From a bacterium 1XD8-76 (lineage in GTDB: Bacteria; Bacillota; Clostridia; Lachnospirales; Lachnospiraceae), in contig RAZE01000010.1 of NCBI GenBank assembly GCA_003611955.1, positions 62,001 through 126,000 on the forward strand: 64,000 nt of DNA, in the 5' to 3' direction. The position numbers and the translations under genes are program-made. Each line of letters begins with the position of its first letter. Within the stretch, counting starts at the first letter, position 1. This document shows positions 27,047-35,749 of this stretch, in pieces. The notes beneath the pieces are model-generated. The model did not search any database. It was not told the DNA's origin and was given only the letters and a program-made list of their open reading frames with translations.

Positions 27047-30000
27047 ATGACCGCCAGAAAAGCGTACATAGATCAGATTATCCGGGAATTGGCAATTGCG
27101 CAAACCGAAATTGAATATCAGTGCAGGTTGGGGATTTATGATGACGTCCATTACTGGGAGGAAATCGCAAAGGGGTTGCTTAATCGGTGCTATGGATTTC
27201 ATCTGGTAAACCTGAATGAAGAGAAAAAGAATTTTCCGGGAATCGATTTGGGAGACAGAGGGCGTGGAATCGGGGTACAGGTGACAGCAGAAAAGGGAAG
27301 CACCAAGCTCAATGATACGATTCAGATTATGATCGGGAAAAAGGTTTATGAAGAGTTTCCGCATTTAATATTTTTTGTTCTGGGCAGGAAGCAGAAAAAG
27401 TATACTGTGACTCAGAATGTACAGACTCTCTTGGATTTTGATGCGGAGAAAGATATTCTGGATTTTGGGGATATCATGGAAAAATGTCAGACACTGGAAT
27501 TAGAGGATCTGAAACAGGCTGCGGAATTTTTGGCAGGAGAGATATCTCAGGGAGGGACTTTTGGAGTAGGGAGTGCTGAAAAGGAAGAAGCCTACCGTAA
27601 GCATTTGTCGTCCTGTTCAGACAGCATTTCTATTATAGGTATGGCGAAGAAGCTTCCGATTGAAATGGCATGGATACAGCTGAGGCTTATGGATGAGGAA
27701 GCACTGCAGGATCTGAAGGAAAAAGGAACGGGGAGTATGCCCTATCAAGAGGAAATACGGCGGACAGAACGGAAGTTTGATATTGAATCTATCTGGACCT
27801 CCGTAGAAAATATGGTAATTTTGGCAGGACCGGGGGCAGGAAAGAGTACCCTGTTAAAAAAGCTGGTTCAGACATCCCTTCATCGAGAGCAAAAAGTAAT
27901 ATGGCTGTCGCTGATAGCTGTAGCGGGACTGCTTGGACAGGGGAAGCCCTTTGATCAGGCAATGCGGGAGACGATGACAGCGTCTCTGTCATTTGAGGTG
28001 AGCAAGGCAGAGTTTGAGTATAGGCTTCAGTATCTGTTTCTGGATGGCCTTGATGAATGTGGTAGCATACGAAGAAAAATCGGTGCAGAGATTGCAAGCT
28101 GGGCAGCGGCTCATCCTTGGGTCAGGGTGGTAGTCACCAGCAGACCGTTGGGGTATGATGCAGCGGCGCTGTCTGATTTTAGACATATGGCAATTTTACC
28201 TATGGATTTTGAGGAGTGCAAAAACTACGTTGGGAAACTGCTGGAAAAACTTGTGCCGGAGGATGCCAAGCAGTGCGCAGACTGGTTTGAGAAGCACACA
28301 GAAAACCGGAACATTGTGGAACTGGTCAGCAAAAGCCCATTGCTGCTGGGATTTTTGCTGCAGCTATCCATCAAGCGAATTGACTTTGGAAACAGCCGGA
28401 TAGAGTTGTATAGCCGCGTTATGCAGGAATGGCTACAAGGCTCCAGCCGGCAGAATGAAATGAAAATAAGCGAGGTGGAACTTATGTGCGGCATCGAAAC
28501 CGTGGCATATTACATGACGAATGCCATGGAACGCGTTCATGAAGGTGCATGGGAAAAAGAGAAGATTCTTTCCGCGGTGACGCCATGGCTACAGCGAGAG
28601 TTAAATTGTTCTAGGATGGCGGCGGGGCGGAAGGCAGAATATATGCTGAAATTCTGGGATGAGCGTGGAATTTTGGAAAAGAATTATCTGGAGAGTGGGA
28701 TACAGTACCGCTTCCTCCACTTAAATATCGGGGAATATCTGACCGGAAAGTATATCAGTGAAATGGAGCCTGGCGAGGCAGAAAAATGGGTACTGGCGCG
28801 TTCCGGGAGTGCAAAGTGGCATGAGACGATCCGTATGGCTGTGGCCTGTGATGACAGCGGATTTCTGGCAGCATCTTTAAGTAAACACGAAGAAGCGGTG
28901 GAACTGCCGACAGGAGAGGTTTTTCTGGCGGCGGAGGGGCTTGCAGACCGGCAGACGGGGGCAGAGGCACAGAATATCTACAAAAGCCTTTTACGATTTG
29001 TCGTATCAGATAATGAGGAGCTTGTGAAACGAGCGGTGTCTGCTATACAAGGAATGCGTGCGTTGATAAGCGAATGGGATACAGAATATCTGCTTGAGCT
29101 TATGAAAAGCCCAAAACAACGGATCGCGGATGCGGCTTATGGTGTATACCTTTGCATGTCGCGGGAGGAAATGGATCAGAGTATATTAAGGCAGCATTTT
29201 CTGGATTATAAAGGGCGGGCGGAGCATGCATTTGGACAGCGCGCCTATCAAAATATGGAAGAGACGGTCGAATACCTGCAGCGTAATCCAAAGGACCGTG
29301 AAGTGATTGAAACAGCAAAATACTATTATGGAAATCACTGTTCTATGCATGGTATGGAAATTTTAGGGGAGTTTCTGTATGAGGTAGGAGAACAGGAATG
29401 GAAAAAAGAATGGGATAAAAGATATTTCTCAGTTTTTGACAATGAGACAATACAAAAAGCGTTTCAGCGCATGAATGTGGTGAATGATGCACTGTTAAAT
29501 GTAATGATTGAAATTTACGGCATGAACGTGCCCATAAAACAGGAAGATGCAAAGTCGGAAGAATGTCTGGAGTGCTCCAAACTGGCGCAGGGATTACAAT
29601 ATATGCAGGCCACAATTCCGGAGCTGTATGCGTTTGGCGTTGATTTGAAACAGCCTTACTGTAAGAATGTCATAGGGGCAGTCGGTGTTGCTGCGGGAGT
29701 AGATGCTGGGCGGATCAAAAATGAGTTGTCCTATCTGCACCGGAAGTGTCAGGAAAATCCGGAATTTCGCCTATATCGGTATATGAAAGACGTCATTGTG
29801 AGCAGTGACTGGTCAAAAGCGGCAGAGGGAATCGATGAAGAAACCCTTTTAAAGGGGATTGCGGCATATTCGGAAATCGTTGCATTGCCCTGCATGAATA
29901 TGCTGGTGCAGCAGGATGGGAAAGAGGAAACGAAACAGGCATTGCTTAAGATGCTATACGCAGAGAACGAAGATGTCATAGAGCGCATCGGGATGATGGC

Positions 30001-30805
30001 ACCATATATCTGGAAAGAGAAATCCGCGGAAATCATTTTAAATAGGTTGCTTCATGAAAGGCCGGATGTATGCACTGGGTTGTACCGTTTTTTTCCGGAA
30101 TCATATGGCAAATTTCGCATAAAGGACTGGATGGAAGCGATGCTGTGGGGAGTTTCGAATGACAATATTGCGTTGGTGCAGAATGCCTGTATCTGTATAA
30201 AATGTGGACTGCAGCAGGGATATTTGGATGGGGAAGCGAAGGAAGAATTGTTGTCATTTTGCAAAGAACAGTTTGAAACATGGCTGCAGCGAAAAGTAAA
30301 ATGCACCAACTGTGATGCCGGAGCATATCTGGATGAAAGTGGCTTTTGTCCGGAATGTCATGTGGGAGGAAATCTGCCTTATCGAGCATTTATGGAACTG
30401 CTGATCAATAACCGGCGTCTGGATTATCAGGAGCTGATCCGATATGGCGGACATCGCTCATCGGATATCAGCGGAGTGGCATACGAAGGCATTAAAAGCT
30501 TTTGGGAGGAGAATCCGCAAGGCATAGGAGAAATACTGGAACAAATAAAGGAGGATAAGTGCTCGAAGTATCTGTTTGAATGGCTGCTTACCATGCCGGA
30601 AAATGTGATTGGCGGATACCAGAAGCAGATTGTAGACGTGGCGGAGAAAGAGAGCCAGGAGTTGCAACTCGTATTTCTGGAGAAAATGAATGGTCTGGAG
30701 TGGCTTCCGGTAAAAGAAAAGCGAGAATATTTAAAAAAGATGATGTGCAGCGCGGATGCAAAAGTGAAAGCCAAGGCGACGAAGGTGTGGCTTGTTTTGG
30801 AATAA
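27047..30805 (+). CDS. SMEK-domain NACHT ATPase (STAND defence protein)
   Basis: A 1252-residue protein. Residues 1-165 match the SMEK domain (NLNEEKKNFPGIDLGD, then GIGVQVTAEKG), a nuclease-like module often fused to NACHT proteins. A NACHT NTPase follows with Walker A GPGAGKST (261-268), Walker B FLDGLDEC (about 328-335) and VVVTSRP sensor. The C-terminal half is long helical-repeat sequence expected to recognise a trigger, with a CTNC...CPEC zinc ribbon near residues 1085-1105. bNACHT proteins are known anti-phage sensors that oligomerise on ligand and switch on an effector. GGGGGG lies six bases before the ATG at 27047; an ATG at 27029 has a poorly spaced site. Confidence 0.85.
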   Translation: MTARKAYIDQIIRELAIAQTEIEYQCRLGIYDDVHYWEEIAKGLLNRCYGFHLVNLNEEKKNFPGIDLGDRGRGIGVQVTAEKGSTKLNDTIQIMIGKKVYEEFPHLIFFVLGRKQKKYTVTQNVQTLLDFDAEKDILDFGDIMEKCQTLELEDLKQAAEFLAGEISQGGTFGVGSAEKEEAYRKHLSSCSDSISIIGMAKKLPIEMAWIQLRLMDEEALQDLKEKGTGSMPYQEEIRRTERKFDIESIWTSVENMVILAGPGAGKSTLLKKLVQTSLHREQKVIWLSLIAVAGLLGQGKPFDQAMRETMTASLSFEVSKAEFEYRLQYLFLDGLDECGSIRRKIGAEIASWAAAHPWVRVVVTSRPLGYDAAALSDFRHMAILPMDFEECKNYVGKLLEKLVPEDAKQCADWFEKHTENRNIVELVSKSPLLLGFLLQLSIKRIDFGNSRIELYSRVMQEWLQGSSRQNEMKISEVELMCGIETVAYYMTNAMERVHEGAWEKEKILSAVTPWLQRELNCSRMAAGRKAEYMLKFWDERGILEKNYLESGIQYRFLHLNIGEYLTGKYISEMEPGEAEKWVLARSGSAKWHETIRMAVACDDSGFLAASLSKHEEAVELPTGEVFLAAEGLADRQTGAEAQNIYKSLLRFVVSDNEELVKRAVSAIQGMRALISEWDTEYLLELMKSPKQRIADAAYGVYLCMSREEMDQSILRQHFLDYKGRAEHAFGQRAYQNMEETVEYLQRNPKDREVIETAKYYYGNHCSMHGMEILGEFLYEVGEQEWKKEWDKRYFSVFDNETIQKAFQRMNVVNDALLNVMIEIYGMNVPIKQEDAKSEECLECSKLAQGLQYMQATIPELYAFGVDLKQPYCKNVIGAVGVAAGVDAGRIKNELSYLHRKCQENPEFRLYRYMKDVIVSSDWSKAAEGIDEETLLKGIAAYSEIVALPCMNMLVQQDGKEETKQALLKMLYAENEDVIERIGMMAPYIWKEKSAEIILNRLLHERPDVCTGLYRFFPESYGKFRIKDWMEAMLWGVSNDNIALVQNACICIKCGLQQGYLDGEAKEELLSFCKEQFETWLQRKVKCTNCDAGAYLDESGFCPECHVGGNLPYRAFMELLINNRRLDYQELIRYGGHRSSDISGVAYEGIKSFWEENPQGIGEILEQIKEDKCSKYLFEWLLTMPENVIGGYQKQIVDVAEKESQELQLVFLEKMNGLEWLPVKEKREYLKKMMCSADAKVKAKATKVWLVLE

Positions 30806-30849
30806 TAATAGAAAATGAAGCCGCTGTTTCACAATTTTTAATGATTTTC

Positions 30850-31430
30850 AGAAAAATCAAAGAATGTATGGTGGAATCGCCGGTCGAAAAATGGGAATTA
30901 CTTATAATGGGAAAGATTATCTTTTGAAATTTCCGGGTAATTTAAAAGAACAGAAGATGAAAAGCATTAATCTTAGTTAATCCAATAGCCTTGTCTGCGA
31001 ATATATTGGTTCAGATATATATGAATTAGTCAGATTATCCATTTACAATACAATTCTGGGAACAAGAAATGGAAAATTGTAGTAGCATGTGAAGATTTCT
31101 TGCAAGATGGAGACAGGCTCTATGAGTTTGATAAGATAAAAGTCACTTTTGAGCCCTATTTTTTAGATTCGAATGGGAATGAGACGAATGGTGTTGGGGC
31201 AGACATGTATGAAATTGTGATGACGATACGGGAACATCCATTTTTACAGGATGTTCTGGGAGTAAAAGAGCATTTTTGGAATATATTTATAATGGATGCA
31301 CTGATTGGTAATACAGATCATAATAATAGCAACTGGGGAATTATTTTCAGCCTGTTTATAGATTGACACCGCAGATAGGTAATAATATGGATAAAATACA
31401 AACAATGATAAAAGAAATACCAATATTGTC
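30850..31430 (+). pseudogene. Decayed HipA/CtkA-like kinase
   Basis: Fragments in different frames together resemble a CtkA/HipA family serine kinase: GITYNGKDYLLKFPGN near 30890-30930, then a stop; NTILGTRNGKLVVACEDF near 31050-31100; and HFWNIFIMDALIGNTDHNNSN near 31270-31330, which holds the conserved asparagine/aspartate catalytic region. At least one stop and one frame change break it, and the C-terminal lobe fades out near 31430. It follows the NACHT gene by about 45 bases and is not expected to make a working kinase. Confidence 0.7.
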
Positions 31431-31555
31431 ATAAATATAGAAGAGATTCTTTATATCAATTATTGAATGCAGGTATGAAAAAGTATTGTTAGAATGTATA
31501 AAAAATGATTGTGTACATTAGATTATGAAAAAGCGTAAGGGGAGAGGTATAAATA

Positions 31556-31801
31556 ATGTATGTAGATGAACAAATAATTTTAAGAGACAATTTGTCGGAT
31601 GGACTGCAACGTGGTTTTACAGAGTTACAGGAATATTATAATACAGGTGATTGATTTATGTTTGATACTGTTTTTGAAGCGATAGAAGCCCGTGTTAAGG
31701 CATATTATCTGGCAGGAAAAATCAGCAGAGAGGATTTAGACAATATTTTTAGAAAATATGGTATTGCATTTATAGTTAGATGGTGTTATTTTATTCAATA
31801 A
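31556..31801 (+). pseudogene. Small gene split by one TGA codon
   Basis: A reading frame starting at 31556 after GGGGAGAGG runs 32 codons to a TGA at 31652, and the same frame continues in good coding style to 31801 (FDTVFEAIEARVKAYYLAGKI, shown by its first 20 residues, then SREDLDNIF). A single change of TGG to TGA would explain this, giving an original protein of about 80 residues. The second half could restart at the ATG at 31658. It sits beside the decayed HipA-like kinase, so it may have been its partner; I do not know the family for sure. Confidence 0.5.
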
Positions 31802-31864
31802 TTTTTATTCAAATAAAGGCTTGATTGTAAAGTAGTCAAATTCGACCACTTTATAACTAAAACA

Positions 31865-32042
31865 ACTTGACATTAATTTACCATTAATTTTGCCTTAACT
31901 TAGCATTAGCGAACCGTACGCCCTACGAAGTTATGCGGGTTTCAGCGATTTTCACATGGGAAAAGTGAAAAAAGTTTGTGACATTAACTTGACATACGCG
32001 GGATGGGGGGCGCTGTGTGTCGAAAATAGTCTGCCGCGGTGA
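31865..32042. repeat. R2: module-boundary repeat
   Basis: Second full copy of the element, closely matching R1 from ACTTGACATTAATTTACC through TACGAAGTTATGCGGG and AAAAAAGTTTGTGACATTAA, and into a frame reading GWGALCVENSLPR then stop. The hairpin part that follows R0 and R1 is absent here; instead the sequence leads straight to the promoter region of the twin-GHKL gene. Confidence 0.8.
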
Positions 32043-32166
32043 GATTCAAAATTATCGTTTTAAAGAAAGATAATTGCTTGTGTGATAATTTTGTGGGGGG
32101 TAAAAAGTTGTAGAAATGCTTACAGTTTGGTACAATAACAATAATGTTATTGCCAAAGGAGCCCCT

Positions 32167-34491
32167 ATGAGAGAACGAGTCAGAGAAATTGAGTTTGATG
32201 TAGACGCCTATACTGCCAGATTAATTGGAAGAGAGAATGTGTCTAAATTGGAAGGCGCAGTACTTGAAATTGTGAAAAACGCTTATGATGCTGATGCAAG
32301 TGTGTGTTGTTTGTATTACTCAAATACAGAAGAACGCGTCTATATTTTGGATAATGGCTGTGGGATGAAGGAAGAGGTATTACGCACTCATTGGATGACT
32401 ATTGGAAATTCTTCCAAAAAGAATTCCTACATTACAAAGAACGGCAGGATACAGACGGGAGCAAAGGGCATTGGTCGATTTGCACTGGATCGAATGTCCG
32501 ATCAGTGTGATATGCTTACAATTTCAGAAGAAGGCGGCTTGGAGTGGATTGTAGATTGGAGAGACTTTGACGGAAATAAAAGGATATCAGAAGTAAAGGC
32601 TAGAGTTTATGATACGGATGTTCGTTTGTTGGAGCATGTCGGAATTAAAAGTTGGAGAAATCAGGCGGTAGCAACGGAAGTAGAAAAGTGTGATTTTTCG
32701 GGAACAGGAACAGCATTTCTATTGGACCATCTTCATGATGTCTGGGATGAAAGGACAATGAATCGTCTCAGGAATCATTTAGAGAATCTGCTCCCTCCGG
32801 ATGTGGTGCAGAATTTTTGTGTTTGGTTTTTTGAAGATAGTACCAGCGTAGAAGAGGCGTTGATAACCAGTGCAAATGTAGAGTCCTATGACTATCGGAT
32901 TGATTTTCAGGTTGTTGCTGATTTGTTGGATATTCAGATTACCCGGAATGAGTTTGATTTTCATGGAGAAGAGCAGGAGGTATATGTAGAGGCAGGATTC
33001 GATGAGCAGGAACAGGCATATTTGCAAGGGCAAAAGAAAGAAGAATCTTTTACCATGGAAGAAATAGGGGAGAAAGAAAACTTTATTGGAGACTTTGAAG
33101 GTGTATTATACTTTTATAAGATAACCGCGAATAAAAAGGATCAGGAACGATTTTATTATAAGGATATTACAGGTCGGGCAAAGCTTGCCAAAAAATTTGG
33201 CGGGATTAAATTGTACAGAGATCAATTTCGTGTACGCCCTTATGGCGAGTATGGGGATAACGATTTTGATTGGTTAGAGCTTTCGGCCAGACGGAACCGT
33301 TCTCCGGCAGGTCTGGGAAAAGAAAGTGGAAACTGGCGTGTCGGTTCAGAGCAGATGTTGGGAACAGTGTCAATATCCAGAAAGAATACAAACTTGGAGG
33401 ATGCAGCTAATCGAAATGGCATTCAGGAAGGAATTGGTTTCTCACAGCTGAAACGAATTTTGTTATTTGTGATTGCAGAGTTTGAACGAGACCGGCAGTT
33501 TGTTGGGCGTAAGTTAGCTAGATATGCGGACAAAAAGGATCAATTAGCGGCTGAATTGGAAAAGATGCGTCAGCTGGCAGAAGAAAGAAAAAAATGGGAA
33601 GCGGAGCAGGCAGCCAGACAGAAGGAGGAAAATACAAAAGAGCTGGAAGAATGGCCATCAGATCGAAACGTGCCACCCGCTGTAAATCCGGAAGATGTTA
33701 TCAATCTGGTAGAAGATATAGAGCAGAAGCAGGAACAAGAACTGGAAGAGTTGCGGAATGAGAACAAAATGCTTCAGACTTTAGCTACGACAGGGATTAT
33801 CACCAACATGTTTATGCATGAGATACGAACATCTACCAATAACATCGGTCTTGAATTGAATGCAGCCTATGAGGCTATAAAATATGACAATGATATAGAT
33901 TATGCCTTAGACAATATCCTGCGTGCAATCGGAGTGAAAAAAAACTTTGCGTCATGGTTTGGTATCACCATCGAATCCATTAAAAAGGACAAACGAAAGA
34001 GAAAAAGGCATAACCTTCAGGCCATGTTGGAACAGTATATGAATACATGGAGAGATATTCTGGATAAAAGTGGTACTACGTTAATCTATGAATGTGATTT
34101 GGATATAGAACTTTGGTGCTTTGAGTTTGATATTGAGAACATTATAAGCAATTTGATTGCCAACAGTCTGGCATCCTTTGACAGAGAAATGGATAGTAAA
34201 TTGGAAAAACGAGAGATACGTTTGATTATATCTGAATTTGAAAACGGGTTGTGCATGGATTATAGGGATAGTGGCTGGGGATTGATTCCCAAATATAAAA
34301 AGAGGCCGGAACTGATTTTAGAACCGTTTGAGAGCGGGCATAATTTTGATGACGAGGATGAAGATGACGGAACCGGAATGGGGATGTGGATTGTAAATCG
34401 TACGATATCCGAATATAATGGAATCATTGATTTGAGTAAAAATCAGAGAGTAGAGACAGGATTCTATGCGAGAATCATATTAGGAGGTTAG
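32167..34491 (+). CDS. Twin-GHKL histidine kinase-like defence protein
   Basis: A 774-residue soluble protein with two ATPase domains. The N-terminal one is Hsp90-like: EIVKNAYDAD (N39), DNGCGM (62-67) and GAKGIGRFA. After a charged coiled coil (about 450-530) comes MHEIRTSTNNIG, a histidine box, and a second kinase-type HATPase with ISNLIANSLASF and GTGMGMWIV. No membrane segment is seen, so it should sense something inside the cell. AAAGGAG precedes the ATG at 32167. The receiver gene begins two bases after its stop, so this looks like a two-component pair, placed with a nuclease and a DNA methylase in one four-gene operon. Confidence 0.8.
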   Translation: MRERVREIEFDVDAYTARLIGRENVSKLEGAVLEIVKNAYDADASVCCLYYSNTEERVYILDNGCGMKEEVLRTHWMTIGNSSKKNSYITKNGRIQTGAKGIGRFALDRMSDQCDMLTISEEGGLEWIVDWRDFDGNKRISEVKARVYDTDVRLLEHVGIKSWRNQAVATEVEKCDFSGTGTAFLLDHLHDVWDERTMNRLRNHLENLLPPDVVQNFCVWFFEDSTSVEEALITSANVESYDYRIDFQVVADLLDIQITRNEFDFHGEEQEVYVEAGFDEQEQAYLQGQKKEESFTMEEIGEKENFIGDFEGVLYFYKITANKKDQERFYYKDITGRAKLAKKFGGIKLYRDQFRVRPYGEYGDNDFDWLELSARRNRSPAGLGKESGNWRVGSEQMLGTVSISRKNTNLEDAANRNGIQEGIGFSQLKRILLFVIAEFERDRQFVGRKLARYADKKDQLAAELEKMRQLAEERKKWEAEQAARQKEENTKELEEWPSDRNVPPAVNPEDVINLVEDIEQKQEQELEELRNENKMLQTLATTGIITNMFMHEIRTSTNNIGLELNAAYEAIKYDNDIDYALDNILRAIGVKKNFASWFGITIESIKKDKRKRKRHNLQAMLEQYMNTWRDILDKSGTTLIYECDLDIELWCFEFDIENIISNLIANSLASFDREMDSKLEKREIRLIISEFENGLCMDYRDSGWGLIPKYKKRPELILEPFESGHNFDDEDEDDGTGMGMWIVNRTISEYNGIIDLSKNQRVETGFYARIILGG

Positions 34492-34492
34492 G

Positions 34493-35137
34493 ATGTATAG
34501 AGTTGGATATATTGATGATGAACCGACACAATTTGAAAATTATAAGAGAGCATTGCGGCGGCGGTGTGATGAACTTGAACTGGTGTTGATAGAGGATTGT
34601 GAAACCAAGCAGGATATCTTGAATAAAATTTACGAGAAACAAATTGATGTGCTGTTGATTGATTATAAAATGGTGCAGAATTATGGATTTAACGGAACTA
34701 CATTGATCAATTATATCAATGATTCTATGCGGGACATCCAGTGCTTTATTATGACTGGTGTGGATCCTGGTCAAATAACAGACGGACTTGTGGCAGAGCG
34801 GGATAAATATTCCAAAAATATTTTTGATACAGAAGCAGCAGATCCCCAAAAGGAGATGGAGTTAAGTGCTTTTATTCAGGTCTTACTGGAGAGCGCCAAA
34901 GTATTTCAAACCCGTCGTCAGCAGAAACTGGAGCGGTATCGGGAACTATTAAAAAAGAAAAAACAGGGGGAATTAGGGGCGGACGAGGAAGAATTTCTGG
35001 AGTTATATAAGGTTTTGTCATCCTACGGCATGGTAGAAAGATTACCTAAAAATATGCTGGATTCAGAATTTGAGGAGCAATTACAAAGGATATTGGAAAT
35101 GGGAAGTGCAATTATTGCCGAACATAAGACGGAATAG
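34493..35137 (+). CDS. Receiver-domain partner of the twin-GHKL kinase
   Basis: A 214-residue protein. The N-terminal 125 residues resemble a response-regulator receiver: YIDDEP for the acidic pocket and LLIDYKMVQNYGFNG for the phosphoacceptor aspartate, with IMTG as the switch strand. The rest is a charged helical tail (QQKLERYRELLKKKK onward) without any DNA-binding or enzyme motif I know. A GGAGG site sits before the ATG. Phosphorylation by the upstream protein is likely; the tail may contact the HNH nuclease encoded next, which is inference. Confidence 0.78.
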   Translation: MYRVGYIDDEPTQFENYKRALRRRCDELELVLIEDCETKQDILNKIYEKQIDVLLIDYKMVQNYGFNGTTLINYINDSMRDIQCFIMTGVDPGQITDGLVAERDKYSKNIFDTEAADPQKEMELSAFIQVLLESAKVFQTRRQQKLERYRELLKKKKQGELGADEEEFLELYKVLSSYGMVERLPKNMLDSEFEEQLQRILEMGSAIIAEHKTE

Positions 35138-35164
35138 ACAGCAGTATTTATTGAGGAGAGTATA

Positions 35165-35749
35165 TTGAGAGTACATGGTGATAAAGTAATTCGGAGACGG
35201 GAAGATGCACCAAAGTTGAACCGTTATCAGGACGGCAGGGAGCAGCTGGAACAGGATTTTCATTATCTGTGCGGCTATTGTGGAAAGGATGGAAGCGTGT
35301 TGCATCAACGCTTTCATCTAGATCATTTTGTTCCGAAGAGTTTGGATAAAAATCGGGAAAATGACTATTATAATTTGGTTTTGGCTTGCCAGAGATGTAA
35401 TTTATCCAAGTCAGATAAATGGCCAACAGGAGACATTGTGTTGCCGTATAATGAGGAAGAGGGGTTTGTGGACCCGGCAAGTGAGGAATTTGACGAGCAT
35501 TTAGTGCGGAATGAGGATGGGTATGTGGTTGGTAAAACATCTGTTGGAGAAAGTATGTGTAATATGTTACATTTGGATATCAGAAGGACGGATATTTATT
35601 GGAAAGCAGCACAGTTAAAGCAGCAGTTAGGGGAATTGGAAAAACTGTTTTTGGAAGAAAAATTGACAGAGAAGCAGAAAGATATTTATATCAAAACTAA
35701 TATGATGTTCAATAAATACATAGATCAAGCATTTACAAAAGGTGAATAA
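35165..35749 (+). CDS. HNH endonuclease
   Basis: A 194-residue protein with a clear HNH/McrA-type core: CGYC, then HLDHFVPKSL, YNLVLAC, and CNLSKSDKWP. The two CxxC pairs bind structural zinc, and the H-D-H strand with the later N and S/K forms the metal nuclease centre. The start is a TTG at 35165 with GAGGAG six bases upstream; no better ATG lies near. It abuts the methylase gene, which begins on the next base after the stop. In this setting it is probably the DNA-cutting effector. Confidence 0.85.
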   Translation: MRVHGDKVIRRREDAPKLNRYQDGREQLEQDFHYLCGYCGKDGSVLHQRFHLDHFVPKSLDKNRENDYYNLVLACQRCNLSKSDKWPTGDIVLPYNEEEGFVDPASEEFDEHLVRNEDGYVVGKTSVGESMCNMLHLDIRRTDIYWKAAQLKQQLGELEKLFLEEKLTEKQKDIYIKTNMMFNKYIDQAFTKGE

